From: Metabacillus endolithicus
GTDB taxonomy: Bacteria > Bacillota > Bacilli > Bacillales > Bacillaceae
Assembly (NCBI RefSeq): GCF_023078335.1
Contig: NZ_CP095550.1
Coordinates: 4,880,001-4,944,000, forward strand
Length of the DNA stretch: 64,000 bases
Direction of reading: 5' to 3'
Shown here piece by piece: positions 25,578 through 34,989 of the stretch. Position numbers and translations under genes: made by a program. The notes under the pieces were generated by a model. It ran no database searches. It was not told the DNA's origin and worked only from the letters and a program-made list of their open reading frames with translations. Each line of letters opens with the position of its first letter. Position 1 is the stretch's first letter.

Positions 25578-26566
25578 ATGAATGACCCGCTTTTAGAGAT
25601 GAAAGAATTAAGTATCGTAGTAAAACATACAAATCAAACAATCATTCAATCTCTCTCGTTTACTATATATTCTGGAGATATGGTAGGCATTGTTGGGGAA
25701 AGTGGGAGTGGTAAGAGCGTTACCGCACAGGCAATTTTAGGCTCCATTCCTACGTCGTTTAATATGGGTGGTTCCATATTATTTGAGGGAGAATACATTT
25801 CTTTTCAGAAAAAAACAAGTTTATTGGGACTGAAATTTGTTATATTCCTCAAGACTATTCAAACGGCTTTTCTCCTTTCTTTAAAATAGGCTCTCAAATG
25901 AATGAACAATTGGCAACACATACTTCTTTATCAAAAAAACAGAGAAAGAAAAGAATTCTTGACATGTTAGAAAGAGTACAACTACCGGCTGAAAAAGTTT
26001 ATTCTTCTTATCACTTTGAACTTAGCGGTGGGCAGTTACAACGAGTAGTTATTGCTTCTGCCATGATTCTTAATCCAAAGCTTCTTATATGTGATGAAAT
26101 CACAACCGCATTAGACCCTAAAAATGCTGACCAAATTATGCAGCTTTTAAAAGACTTGCAAACACAATATAATACCGCCATTATTTTTATTAGTCATCAG
26201 CTTCATCATGTAATGAACTATTGTGACCAACTTGCTGTTATGTATGGTGGAGAATGGATGGAATACGGTCTAACAACTAAAATTAAAAAGAACCCTACAC
26301 ATCCGTATACACAACTACTTTTGAATACAATCCCAACGATTAAGGCAGATGCTGAACATCTTCAACTTATTCCTGGCGAACCTGGTGAAGTGAATCGTGA
26401 AGGCTGTCCATTTGCAACAAGATGTCCTTATTGTGAACCCGTTTGCCTTCATTCACATGTTACATTAAAGGGAACACCCCTTCATCAAGTAGCTTGTCAC
26501 CTTGTTACTACGAAAGAAGGAGAGGGAACAACAAGTGACTCTATTAAAAGTCCAGTCTATATCTAA
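25578..26566 (+). CDS. ABC transporter ATPase (NikD/DppD type), frameshifted
   Basis: An intact domain set split by one base. The first part has Walker A GESGSGKS. The second has the signature LSGGQLQRV, Walker B LLICDEITTALD and the C-terminal Cys-rich oligopeptide-ATPase tail (CPFATRCPYCEPVC) common to DppD/OppD proteins, where it can bind an Fe-S cluster. The break is in an A7 run at 25809-25815: with eight A the frame reads through KNKFIGTEICYIPQDY (Q-loop). ATG 25578 follows AAAGGAG. The 3-prime end overlaps the next ATPase gene by 32 bases. Confidence 0.82.
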
Positions 26567-27296
26567 AAACTACGGTAAACTTCCAGCTCTTGACAATATT
26601 TCTTTTTCTATAAGTGAAGGAACAGCGTTAGGAGTTGTAGGGGAAAGTGGGAGTGGCAAAAGCACACTTATCAAGAGTATATTAAGTATGGAAAGCATCC
26701 ATTCCGGTCATATTCTTTTTTTAAATCAAGATATTCATAAGTTAAAAGGTAAGCAGAAAAGAGAGTTGTATAAAGATATTCAAATCATTATGCAGGATCC
26801 TTCTTCTTCATTGAATGCTAAGCTTCCAGTATGGAAAAGTATGGTTGAACCAATTAGTAATTTCCGTGATCGAAAAGATACCTTATACCCAAATCTTTCT
26901 TTATTTGACATTGCCAAGAAGGTTGGTAAAATGGTTGGATTAAAAGAAGAGCACCTTACTAAATATCCTCATGAGCTTAGCGGTGGTCAAAAGCAACGGG
27001 TTTCTATTGCTAGAGGGATTAGTCTTCATCCAAGATTACTTATATTAGATGAGCCCACCTCAAGTCTTGATGTTTCCATACAAGCTCAAATTCTAATGCT
27101 GTTAAAATCTCTTAAAAAAGAATTGCAAACTTCATTTTTATTCGTTTCACACGATTTAACGGCTGTACGTTTTTTATGTGATGAGATAGTAGTTTTAAAA
27201 GAAGGGAAGCTATTGGAACGCTTTTCTTCCGACGATATATTAAAAGAAGAACGTCATGATTATACAAAACAACTTATACAGTATACTGCTATATAA
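26535..27296 (+). CDS. ABC transporter ATPase (NikE/DppF type)
   Basis: About 253 residues: Walker A GESGSGKST, Q-loop IQIIMQDPSSSLN, signature LSGGQKQRV, Walker B LLILDEPTSSLD and the H-loop SHDL. GTG 26535 is chosen because it begins the conserved TLLKVQSISKNYG strand and has GAGAGGG about 8 bases upstream. It pairs with the preceding ATPase to energise the importer. The MATE gene follows after 23 bases with its own AAGGAG. Confidence 0.9.
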   Translation: MTLLKVQSISKNYGKLPALDNISFSISEGTALGVVGESGSGKSTLIKSILSMESIHSGHILFLNQDIHKLKGKQKRELYKDIQIIMQDPSSSLNAKLPVWKSMVEPISNFRDRKDTLYPNLSLFDIAKKVGKMVGLKEEHLTKYPHELSGGQKQRVSIARGISLHPRLLILDEPTSSLDVSIQAQILMLLKSLKKELQTSFLFVSHDLTAVRFLCDEIVVLKEGKLLERFSSDDILKEERHDYTKQLIQYTAI

Positions 27297-27319
27297 AGCT
27301 GGCTAAGAAGGAGAAAGTA

Positions 27320-28667
27320 ATGAGATCTGTATTAACTTCAGCTCCTTTACATAAAGGAAGCATTTTTACACATCGTGAATACTTAACATTAGCAATTCCC
27401 CTGATCATATCAGGGATCTCTACGCCAATATTAGGAGCTGTTGATACAGCTGTTGTAGGAAGATTGCCTGATGCATCAGCAATTGGTGCAGTAGCACTTG
27501 GAGCTGTTATATTTAATACGATGTATTGGTTGCTCGGTTTTTTACGCGTAAGTACAACAGGACTTACCTCACAAGCAAATGGTGCAAATGATGCTAAGGA
27601 AATGGCTCTAGCTTGTTTACGTCCTATGTTTTTGGCTGTATTTATAGGGTCGTTATTTATCATTTTACAGATTCCGATTTTAAAGCTCTCACTCTATTTA
27701 TTTGGTACCTCAGAATCAGTAGGAAACCTTGTTTCTACTTATTATTCGATTCGAATTTGGGGAGCTCCTTTTGCCCTTTTAAATTATGTTTTGATCGGAT
27801 GGCTGATGGAAATTTACTAGGTAAGGTAAAACTTTCGTTAAGCACTCAAATTACAATGAATGTGCTAAACATTGTGTTAGATCTCTTATTTGTTCTCGTG
27901 TTTGGTCTAGGAGTGGCTGGGGTAGCATATGCAACGGTTATAGCTGAAATTAGTGCTATTTTTATCGGTCTATTCTTTATGATTCGTACAAAGTTGATTG
28001 ACTTATCACTGATTCAATGGAGAATCTTAATTGAAAAAGCCCCTTTAGTGAAAATGCTCAAAGTAAACCGAGATTTTTTCTTCGGTCAATTTGCTTGTTA
28101 ATAATGACGGTTACTTTTACAACAATAGGTGCAAGACTGGGAGAAACAGCATTAGCAGCTAATGCGATCTTATTGCAAATTCATTATTTGATGGCCTATT
28201 TACTTGGAGGGTTTGCAAATGCTTCTAGTATTGTAGTCGGAAGATCCATTGGTAGTAAGCAGTTTCCTCTTTTCAAGCGAGCGTTATCACTATCTCTATT
28301 TTGGGGAACTTTATCAGCTTGTTTATTATCGTTAATTATGCTGCTGTTTGATGAGGGTATCTTCAATTTTTTTACAACGATAGAAGAAGTAAAGAATGCA
28401 GCTGTTGATTTAGGAATTTGGATGGTTATTTATCCAATCGCTGGTTTTTGGGCACTTCAATTGGAAGGGATCTTCGCAGGAGCGACAGATGCTAAATCTG
28501 TTCGAAACTCAATCTTTTTTGCGTTGCTTGCGTTTGTCATCGTAATCATCATATATGGTAAAGGTATTTCTCCACACGAACTATGGCTGTCATTTACTGT
28601 GTTTACTTTGGGTCGAACGGTATTTTTATCAATGTATGTTAGGAAGATTGAGAGAAGTAACTTTTAG
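27320..28667 (+). CDS. MATE family efflux transporter (DinF-like), two frameshifts
   Basis: A multi-span exporter of about 450 residues, beginning LTLAIPLIISGISTPILGAVDTAVVG, typical of the DinF branch of MATE antiporters. The reading frame is broken twice. An added G at 27808-27809 gives GWLMGNLLGKVKLS, and an added T in the T6 run at 28074-28079 gives NRDFFLRSICLLIMT. With both restored the protein is full length with 12 helices. It is the last gene of the Zur-boxed operon, in the place where metallophore loci of the Cnt type carry an exporter. Export of a chelator is a hypothesis. Confidence 0.78.
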
Positions 28668-28703
28668 GTAGGCTGTTCAAGTAGTGTTAATATAATGTGT
28701 ATT

Positions 28704-28736
28704 GTCCTTCATAAATTGTCTGTTGAAGGACTTTTT
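28704..28736 (+). terminator. Terminator of the Nik-type/MATE operon
   Basis: GTCCTTCA/TGAAGGAC with a 12-base loop, followed by five T. The rest of the ~290-base gap to 28958 holds no feature I can support. Confidence 0.8.
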
Positions 28737-28957
28737 CCTATTTGATCTAATAAGGTTGATTCTTCAGTGTTTTTAAACTCAAAGGTGTAGCCACTTTTTC
28801 TCTCATCTTTATGTCTCTAATAGCTTTTATAAGTAATTAATCCCATTGTAAATATTACCAAAATATGACACAATTTGATAGATTTCCTGGTAAACTAGTA
28901 ATAATTGTAATTATAGATAATAATACGTTAATTCTATTAAAATTAGGTGAGGATAAT

Positions 28958-29698
28958 ATGAGAAATTTGTTTTGGATTTTTTCGGCATTATTCATTATTT
29001 ATGGACTAGCATCATTGTGGACAAATAGAATAAACATTGGAATTGTGTTTATTCTATTTCTTGGAATGATCTGTTTAGTAGTAAGTATTTATTTCAGGAA
29101 GTTAAAACAATATATTCAAAGAAGAAAAAAGCTTAAAAGAACAATTATTATTGTGTTATCAATAGGACTACTTACAGCAGCAAGTTTAGAAGCATTGCTA
29201 TTAAGCGGGATGATTGAAAAGGAGCCTAAAACCGTTGATTATATTCTCGTTTTTGGTGCTGGAGTAAAAAATGGTTCCCCAACCCCTGTGTTAAAAAATC
29301 GTTTGCAAAAAGCAATTGAAATACATGGTAAATATCCAGAATCTAACATAATCGTGTCAGGTGGACTTGATACTGGTGAGCAATATACGGAAGCTTTTGT
29401 TATGAAGGAATACCTTATAATTAATGGTATACCAGAGCAAGTAATAATAATGGAGGATAAAGCAACAAGTACAAAAGAAAATGCTGATTTCAGTCAAAAG
29501 CTAATGTCAGGGAAATCACAAGAAGTAATGGTTGTAACTAGTAATTATCATTTATTTCGTGCAAGTTATTATGCAAAGAAAGCAGGACTTACTCCTTATC
29601 GTGCGGGAGCCCCTATTCCACTAAGTATTGTTCCACTTACACATTTAAGAGAAATGATGGGGATAGGGAAAATGTTGGTGGAAGATGTCCTTGATTAG
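28958..29698 (+). CDS. YdcF/SanA family protein (DUF218) with N-terminal membrane region
   Basis: A 246-residue protein. Three hydrophobic N-terminal segments (residues 1-85) precede a cytoplasm- or wall-facing DUF218 domain with DYILVFGAGVKNG, the NRLQKAIEIH helix, VSGGLDTGEQYTEA, the conserved ATSTKENADFS and TSNYHLFRASYYAKKAG. The family is linked to envelope integrity and vancomycin tolerance; its reaction is unknown. ATG 28958 follows AGGTGAGGA; the longer upstream frame lacks a ribosome site. Confidence 0.85.
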   Translation: MRNLFWIFSALFIIYGLASLWTNRINIGIVFILFLGMICLVVSIYFRKLKQYIQRRKKLKRTIIIVLSIGLLTAASLEALLLSGMIEKEPKTVDYILVFGAGVKNGSPTPVLKNRLQKAIEIHGKYPESNIIVSGGLDTGEQYTEAFVMKEYLIINGIPEQVIIMEDKATSTKENADFSQKLMSGKSQEVMVVTSNYHLFRASYYAKKAGLTPYRAGAPIPLSIVPLTHLREMMGIGKMLVEDVLD

Positions 29699-29813
29699 CT
29701 GGAAGCAAAATCTAAGCCTTAAATATTACTATAATGATCTGTTATAATTTAATGATTGGTGAAAAAAGATTTTATAGTATTAAAATTCTATAATTAGGAA
29801 GAGGATGTATTAC

Positions 29814-30514
29814 GTGAGAAGAAAGATATTCATTATTAGTGCATTTATCCTCATTATTGTACTTTTGCTTACAGGTACATATAAATTAATGAACTTAAGA
29901 AATTATCAAGTTTTTGGTGATTTGACCGACAGAGTTCAGACAGATAAAAAGGTTGTGTACTTACATTTGATGACGGACCAACAGATAATGTAGATAAAAT
30001 ATTACCACTATTAGATCAATATAATGCGAAAGCGACGTTCTTCTTAATTGGTAGTGAATTAGAAAACAATATGGATTTCGGTCAAAAGTTAGTGGAAGCA
30101 GGACATGATATTGGAAATCATACATATTCCCATGAACGGATGATATTCAAAAAAATGTCATTTATTAAGAAAGAAATAACAAGGACGAATGAATTAATCC
30201 GTCAAATCGGATATAAGGGAGAAATTGATTTTCGTCCTCCTAACGGTAAGAAATTAATTGGATTGCCATATTATTTAAAAGAGGAAAGCATTGAGACAAT
30301 AATGTGGGACCTTGAACCTGATACCTACTATACATCTTCTGCAGATAAAATTTCGTATGTGAAAAACAATGTAAAGCCAGGTTCAATTCTTTTGCTTCAT
30401 CCAATGTATGATGAAATTGAACTACAAACGCTTGAAGGAATTTTAAAAGCATTATCAGAAGCAGGCTATTCGTTTACAACTGTTAATGAATTGCAAAGTT
30501 TAAACGGAAGCTGA
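29814..30514 (+). CDS. Polysaccharide deacetylase (NodB domain), frameshifted
   Basis: A membrane-anchored (helix at residues 5-25) or secreted CE4 deacetylase. The N-terminal part and the catalytic domain are in different frames. Adding one A at 29963 restores VVYLTFDDGPTDN, the metal/catalytic Asp motif. Downstream are HTYSHE (metal His pair), FRPPNG and LLLHP, all CE4 landmarks. Likely substrates are peptidoglycan N-acetylglucosamine/muramic acid or a surface polysaccharide. GTG 29814 is preferred to ATG 29805, which abuts the ribosome site. Confidence 0.82.
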
Positions 30515-30540
30515 TTAACGCAATGAAGAAATAAAGAATT

Positions 30541-30574
30541 GGAGTGAATACTAGACAAAGTGTTCACTCCTCTT
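30541..30574. terminator. Terminator between convergent genes
   Basis: GGAGTGAATAC/GTGTTCACTCC (one G-U pair) with an 8-base loop and a T-rich flank (TCTTTCATTT) on the plus side. Confidence 0.75.
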
Positions 30575-31153
30575 TCATTTATATTTTTGTGTAGTAGATT
30601 TGTATTTATTATCACCAGGTAGATTTTTTACTGTGTTCCATGCATCTATCGCATCGTTTCTACTTTTTCCTTTATTGATCGGATCTTGATAGAAATCTCT
30701 AATAAATTGATTATATTCAAATTGAGGGGAAATTACTTTAGTAAAAGAAGGATCCTTTTTTCTTTCTTCTTCATCGTACCAAGCTTTAACAACATCTTGA
30801 AACGTTTTTCCAGGGTTGTTTTTAAAAAAGCTTTGTATGTAAGTAGAAAAATGAAATTGTTTGCCGATTTCTTTTATAAAAAACTCTCTGATATCTTGGC
30901 TGCATTTGTGATTTAAAACAATGACCGTATCTAAAGAGAGAGAATCATATTGCTTTGCTTTTGATCCTTTTTTCTTTGGAGCTTTAGTGATGACACCCGT
31001 TGATAGAAACATGATTATTCTTTCCGTTAGTTCTAATTTTGGTCCATATGATGGTATACCAAGTTCTTTACAAAAAGTAGCAAGCTCTTCTTTTAGCCAA
31101 TAATAATTTTTGAAATCTTCAATGTTTATTTCTTTAGATAACTTTGGTCTCAT
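30575..31153 (-). CDS. SAP-domain protein with DUF6434-like C-terminus
   Basis: A 192-residue protein. Residues ~15-55 form a SAP-like helix-turn-helix (LKEELATFCKELGIPSYGPKLELTERIIMFL), a putative nucleic-acid-binding motif. After a basic linker (KAPKKKGSKAK), the C-terminal half repeats an F/Y-rich helical unit (PGKTFQDVVKAWYDEE, later NKGKSRNDAIDAWNTVK), as in Bacillus proteins carrying the SAP_new25/DUF6434 pair. Cytoplasmic. ATG 31153 has AAAGGAG somewhat distant (12 bases). Function unknown. Confidence 0.75.
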   Translation of the reverse strand: MRPKLSKEINIEDFKNYYWLKEELATFCKELGIPSYGPKLELTERIIMFLSTGVITKAPKKKGSKAKQYDSLSLDTVIVLNHKCSQDIREFFIKEIGKQFHFSTYIQSFFKNNPGKTFQDVVKAWYDEEERKKDPSFTKVISPQFEYNQFIRDFYQDPINKGKSRNDAIDAWNTVKNLPGDNKYKSTTQKYK

Positions 31154-31320
31154 TATTTATTAAACTCCTTTAATATTTGAAAACATCATCGAACATAAGT
31201 TCTATTATATAGAAAATATTGGTATTGAACAAGGGGGAACAGTAATAAAAAGTTATTTTTTATGCTATAACACTTTTCATAAGTTATAATAAAATAATAA
31301 TTTATTGTAAGGGGGATCTA

Positions 31321-32664
31321 ATGAATACAAATAGAGAAAAATGGTCATCAAAATTTGGTTTTATCATGTCCTCTGCAGGGGCTGCGATAGGACTCGGGGC
31401 AATATGGAAATTTCCCTATGTAACAGGTACGAGTGGTGGTGGAGCATTTTTACTGCTCTTTATTTTGTTTACTGTTCTTATAGGTTTACCAATGTTAATC
31501 TCAGAATTTATTATTGGACGTGGTGCACAGAGAGAAGCTGTTTCCGCTTATAGAAAACTAGCACCAAACAGTTTATGGACAATTACTGGACCATTAGGAG
31601 TTATTGGGTGCTTTTTATTGCTTTCGTTCTACGCTGTTGTTGGAGGCTGGGTGCTAATATACACGATAATGGCTATTGGTGGTCGTGTGATTGAATCTAA
31701 TGCAAATTATCCTGAATTATTTGGGAGCATTACAGCAACACCACTTGTTACACTTCTAGGTTTAGCTGTATTTTTACTTATAAACATGATTGTCATTTCA
31801 GTAGGAATAAAAAATGGAATTGAAAAAGCAAGCAAGTATATGATGCCGATATTATTCATTCTTTTTTTAATTTTGGTTGTTAGAGCATTAACATTAAATG
31901 GTGCGATGGAAGGAGTACGATTTTTCTTACAGCCTGACTTTTCAAAAATCACCGCTGAATCTGTTCTTTATGCACTCGGACAATCCTTCTTTGCATTAGC
32001 AGTTGGTTTTTCATGTATGGTTACATATAGTTCATACTTAGAGAAAAATGTGAGTATTCCATCTTCAGCAAGTACAGTTGTTGTCATGAATATACTAGTA
32101 TCGTTGTTAGCAGGCCTTGCCATTTTCCCAGTTGTTTTTGCGTTTGGATTAGAACCAGCAGAAGGACCGGGGTTGCTATTTATGGTGCTGCCTGCTGTCT
32201 TTTCGCAAATGCCTTTAGGTGAGTTGTTTTTAGCGATATTTCTTTTGTTGTTCTTATTTGCAACCTTAACATCTTCGTTTAGTTTGTTAGAAATCATCGT
32301 TTCAGCATTTACTGAAAATAAAAGAGCTACACGCAAAAGAACAGCATGGTTATCTGGGATTGTTGTGTTTTTTGCCGGAATACCTGCAGCATTATCGTTT
32401 AGTAAACTACAGAACTTTCATGTTTTCGGAAAAACAATATTTGATGCTACTGATTTCTTGGTTAGTAATATTATGTTACCGTTAGGCTGCCTACTTATTG
32501 CTCTTTTTATCTCCATTAAAATGAATAAACAGCTAGTAGAAGAAGAGTTTAGTATAGGTCATTCACTATCATCTACGTTTTTTAAAGTATGGAATTTTCT
32601 TATGAAATGGGTAGTACCAATTACCATTGTTGTTGTCTTTTTAAGTACACTTGGTATTATTTAA
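31321..32664 (+). CDS. Sodium-dependent transporter, NSS family
   Basis: A 447-residue membrane protein with about 11 helices. The NSS signature in helix 1 reads GLGAIWKFPYVTGTSGGGAF, with the unwound Na+/substrate site. Helix 6 carries LYALGQSFFALAVGFSCMVTYSSYL. These are the LeuT-fold landmarks of bacterial amino acid:Na+ symporters (MhsT/YocR/YhdH relatives). The substrate is probably an amino acid. Monocistronic, with a likely terminator at 32792. Confidence 0.9.
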   Translation: MNTNREKWSSKFGFIMSSAGAAIGLGAIWKFPYVTGTSGGGAFLLLFILFTVLIGLPMLISEFIIGRGAQREAVSAYRKLAPNSLWTITGPLGVIGCFLLLSFYAVVGGWVLIYTIMAIGGRVIESNANYPELFGSITATPLVTLLGLAVFLLINMIVISVGIKNGIEKASKYMMPILFILFLILVVRALTLNGAMEGVRFFLQPDFSKITAESVLYALGQSFFALAVGFSCMVTYSSYLEKNVSIPSSASTVVVMNILVSLLAGLAIFPVVFAFGLEPAEGPGLLFMVLPAVFSQMPLGELFLAIFLLLFLFATLTSSFSLLEIIVSAFTENKRATRKRTAWLSGIVVFFAGIPAALSFSKLQNFHVFGKTIFDATDFLVSNIMLPLGCLLIALFISIKMNKQLVEEEFSIGHSLSSTFFKVWNFLMKWVVPITIVVVFLSTLGII

Positions 32665-32791
32665 TAAAGATTAAATAAGAACGATGTTTGTATTCAAAAG
32701 GGGTTTGAGGTTTTGAAGTACAAAATTAGAAATAACCGTACTATTTGAACAGTAATTCGCACTTAAATTAACAGATAATTTTATTAGTAAA

Positions 32792-32825
32792 AATGCTTGG
32801 AACATTGTGTCTCCAAGCATTTTTT
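32792..32825 (+). terminator. Rho-independent terminator
   Basis: AATGCTTGGA/TCCAAGCATT with a 10-base loop and a T6 tail. It lies about 130 bases after the NSS gene. Confidence 0.88.
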
Positions 32826-32843
32826 ACACTAAATTTGAAAAAT

Positions 32844-33025
32844 AAACGGAAAAATTCCGTTTAAATCGAGAAAAACCAACATTTTCGACAAAATAAGGGG
32901 AGTTTTTCCTCTTATATGAATCTATTCTTTAGATTTAGTTATATATATAGAAGTTAACCGGAATATATCCGCTTAAAACGTCTTCTTAAGCACCTAGCAT
33001 ATACCTTAAACGGAATTTCTCCGCC
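32844..33025. repeat. Cluster of CGGA/TCCG inverted repeats
   Basis: Three degenerate copies of a palindrome close to TTAAACGGA(A)-TTCCGTTTAA. They are AAACGGAA-AAA-TTCCGTTT (32844-32862, perfect), TTAACCGGA-ATATA-TCCGCTTAA (32954-32976) and TTAAACGGA with TCCGCCTA (33006-33025). All are intergenic within 180 bases. Confidence 0.65.
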
Positions 33026-33200
33026 TATCAATTCCTATACCTCTACGAACAGTATCTTTTCCTTTTTTGTACTTAAAAAAAGAAATACTTATTTATTCTT
33101 TTGTTTATAAAGGATATTTTTTTATTGATAAACGATAAAATAATATCTATAATTAATAAGGTAACTGAATTTAAAATACATAATAAGGTGGAGATAAAAC

Positions 33201-33737
33201 TTGTCTGTTTTATTAATACTGGGTGTTATGGCAATCATATTAATGCTGTTTTTCAAGGAACCCATAATAAATTTGTTCGTTAAAAATCAAAAAATAATGA
33301 ACCTTCTTAAACGTAAAAGTTGGTTTCACAATCCTTGGCTATCGGGTCTTTTTTTATTTTTTATTAATGCTTTTCTCTTTTTGATAACAGGAGTTATTCT
33401 GTATACTCTAACTTTTTTTATGATCCCATTTGTTCATTTATTTGTAATGGCATTTGCAGTGATTGTGAGTGTTGTTGTATGGAGCATGCTTAATTATGCT
33501 TGGGAAGGTACAAAGCTTAGACGATTGAAAATGGGGGCAGTTGGAAGTAGTTTCTACCTGATTTTAACGATCATCTTTTTCTATTTTTTAGTAACATTAG
33601 AGCCTCTTTACCCTGGTGAAGATACGTTTATGAGAGCAGTCGGATTCATATTTGCCATAATTGTTACTTCTGTTGCCTTTTTTACATGTTTTATTATGAC
33701 GAGCTTTTCTAAAAGAAAAAACTTGAACATTTCATAA
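33201..33737 (+). CDS. Membrane protein of unknown function, 178 aa
   Basis: Five hydrophobic segments (one at the N-terminus, then pairs around residues 48-90 and 112-170) separated by short basic loops (KRKSWFHNPWLSG; GTKLRRLKMG). There are no conserved catalytic residues I recognise. TTG 33201 is well placed behind AAGGTGGAG. A strong terminator follows, so it is a separate transcription unit. Confidence 0.75.
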   Translation: MSVLLILGVMAIILMLFFKEPIINLFVKNQKIMNLLKRKSWFHNPWLSGLFLFFINAFLFLITGVILYTLTFFMIPFVHLFVMAFAVIVSVVVWSMLNYAWEGTKLRRLKMGAVGSSFYLILTIIFFYFLVTLEPLYPGEDTFMRAVGFIFAIIVTSVAFFTCFIMTSFSKRKNLNIS

Positions 33738-33747
33738 TAAATAATGG

Positions 33748-33782
33748 AAAAAGGAGCTGCTAAAAGAAGCGGCTCCTTTTTT
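33748..33782. terminator. Bidirectional terminator between convergent genes
   Basis: AAAAGGAGC(T)GCT pairs with AGC(G)GCTCCTTTT, followed by TT; the A-run on the left serves the minus strand. Confidence 0.85.
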
Positions 33783-33807
33783 GTATATATGCAACAAATC
33801 TAGCATT

Positions 33808-34764
33808 CTATAAGTTTACTTTTTTAGCACCTAAATAACGTGGCTTCCAATACGTATTATTCATATCAGAAATTGTTACACCTGTAGATGAACCAGCATG
33901 GATAAATTTATTATCTCCAATATAAATACCAGCATGCGTTGGACCTGGTGCAGTTGTTGTGAAGAAAACGAGGTCTCCTTTTTGTGGAGAAGACACAGTT
34001 GTTGTTTCTTCCCAAATTGTTGCTACCGTACGTGATATGTTAATTCCTTGTGTGTTATAAACATAATTTAGATAACCAGAACAATCAAATCCTGTAGGAG
34101 TGCTTCCACCCCAAACATATGGAACTCCAATATATTTTTTTGCCTCAGTAATAAGTGCATCTGCATTTAATGTAATAGGTGCAGTAGCTGTTGATTCCGT
34201 TAATTTTAGCACTTGCCCTACATAAATTGAATCACTCGTTAAATTATTATACGTTTTTAACTGTGTAACACTTAAACCAGTTTTTGTAGAAATTTTCCAT
34301 AGTGTATCACCAGATTGTACGGCATATGTTGTAGCAGTCGTTTCCGTTGTAGGTGGTGGAGTAACGGCAGCTTGACCTTGTACTTTTAATACTTGTCCAA
34401 CATAGATAAGGTCAGATGTTAAGTTATTTAATATTTTCAAGTTTGTCACAGTCGTATTGAAGTTTTTTGCAATTAAAGAAAGGGAATCACCGGATTTTAC
34501 AGTGTAGGTTGTAGTTGCTTCAACTGGTGTTTCATGTGTATGTGGAGCAATTAATGATAATTCTTGACCAACATAAATGGTAGAGGTTGTTAAGTTGTTG
34601 TATTGCATAATTTCCTGAACAGATAAGCTGTTATTATAAGATATTTTCCATAAAGAGTCACCGGATTGAACTTTATATGTTACTTCATGGGCTGAAGTTT
34701 GTTTTGTTAATCCAATTGAAATGATCCCAACAGTTGCAATCGTAAAAAGAATTTGCTTTTTCAA
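33808..34764 (-). CDS. Secreted cell-wall hydrolase: three LysM domains plus NlpC/P60
   Basis: A 318-residue LytE/LytF-like D,L-endopeptidase. A signal peptide (about 27 residues, ending QTSA) is followed by three LysM domains, each starting with YxVxSGDSL or SGDTL and ending IYVGQ. Thr/Pro/Ala-rich linkers separate them. The C-terminal NlpC/P60 domain has [11 protein letters not shown] (catalytic Cys), THAGIYIG (His) and IHAG. It cleaves the gamma-D-Glu-mDAP bond of peptidoglycan stems outside the cell. TTG 34764 is chosen: AAGGAG lies 10 bases upstream, and longer frames overlap it. Confidence 0.92.
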   Translation of the reverse strand: MKKQILFTIATVGIISIGLTKQTSAHEVTYKVQSGDSLWKISYNNSLSVQEIMQYNNLTTSTIYVGQELSLIAPHTHETPVEATTTYTVKSGDSLSLIAKNFNTTVTNLKILNNLTSDLIYVGQVLKVQGQAAVTPPPTTETTATTYAVQSGDTLWKISTKTGLSVTQLKTYNNLTSDSIYVGQVLKLTESTATAPITLNADALITEAKKYIGVPYVWGGSTPTGFDCSGYLNYVYNTQGINISRTVATIWEETTTVSSPQKGDLVFFTTTAPGPTHAGIYIGDNKFIHAGSSTGVTISDMNNTYWKPRYLGAKKVNL

Positions 34765-34895
34765 ACACAACACACTCCTTAGTGTTAGAATTCTGTTTCT
34801 GCGAAAGTCTGAATTCATCATAACGTGTTGAAAGATTTGTTTATACCCCTAAAAATATGGAGTAACTAGAGATATTATCCAATTCACTATATAAA

Positions 34896-34910
34896 TGTAA
34901 GCGTTTTACA
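34896..34910 (+). promoter_or_regulatory. cre-like site upstream of the Fe-alcohol dehydrogenase
   Basis: TGTAAGCGTTTTACA has inverted TGTAA/TTACA ends and the central GCG of a CcpA catabolite-response element, but it is one base longer than the usual 14-mer. A related site is found at 39735-39748. Confidence 0.5.
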
Positions 34911-34989
34911 CATTTCTCGACAAAAAAGAAGGATTTTCCAAAACTAATAAGAAATTACATAGTATAAAAATCGAATAAAGGTGATATCG

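Larger units (their letters stand above)
32665..33184. other. Intergenic region of ~520 bases
   Basis: It holds one terminator (32792-32825) and a cluster of three related inverted repeats (32844-33025). I find no convincing coding frame or structured RNA in the remainder; the end is AT-rich and probably contains the promoter of the membrane protein at 33201. Confidence 0.6.

Noticed and set aside
28680..28957. Possible gene or RNA in the 290-base gap before the YdcF gene
   Set aside because: Apart from the terminator at 28704-28736 I see no start signal with a coding frame and no extended secondary structure.
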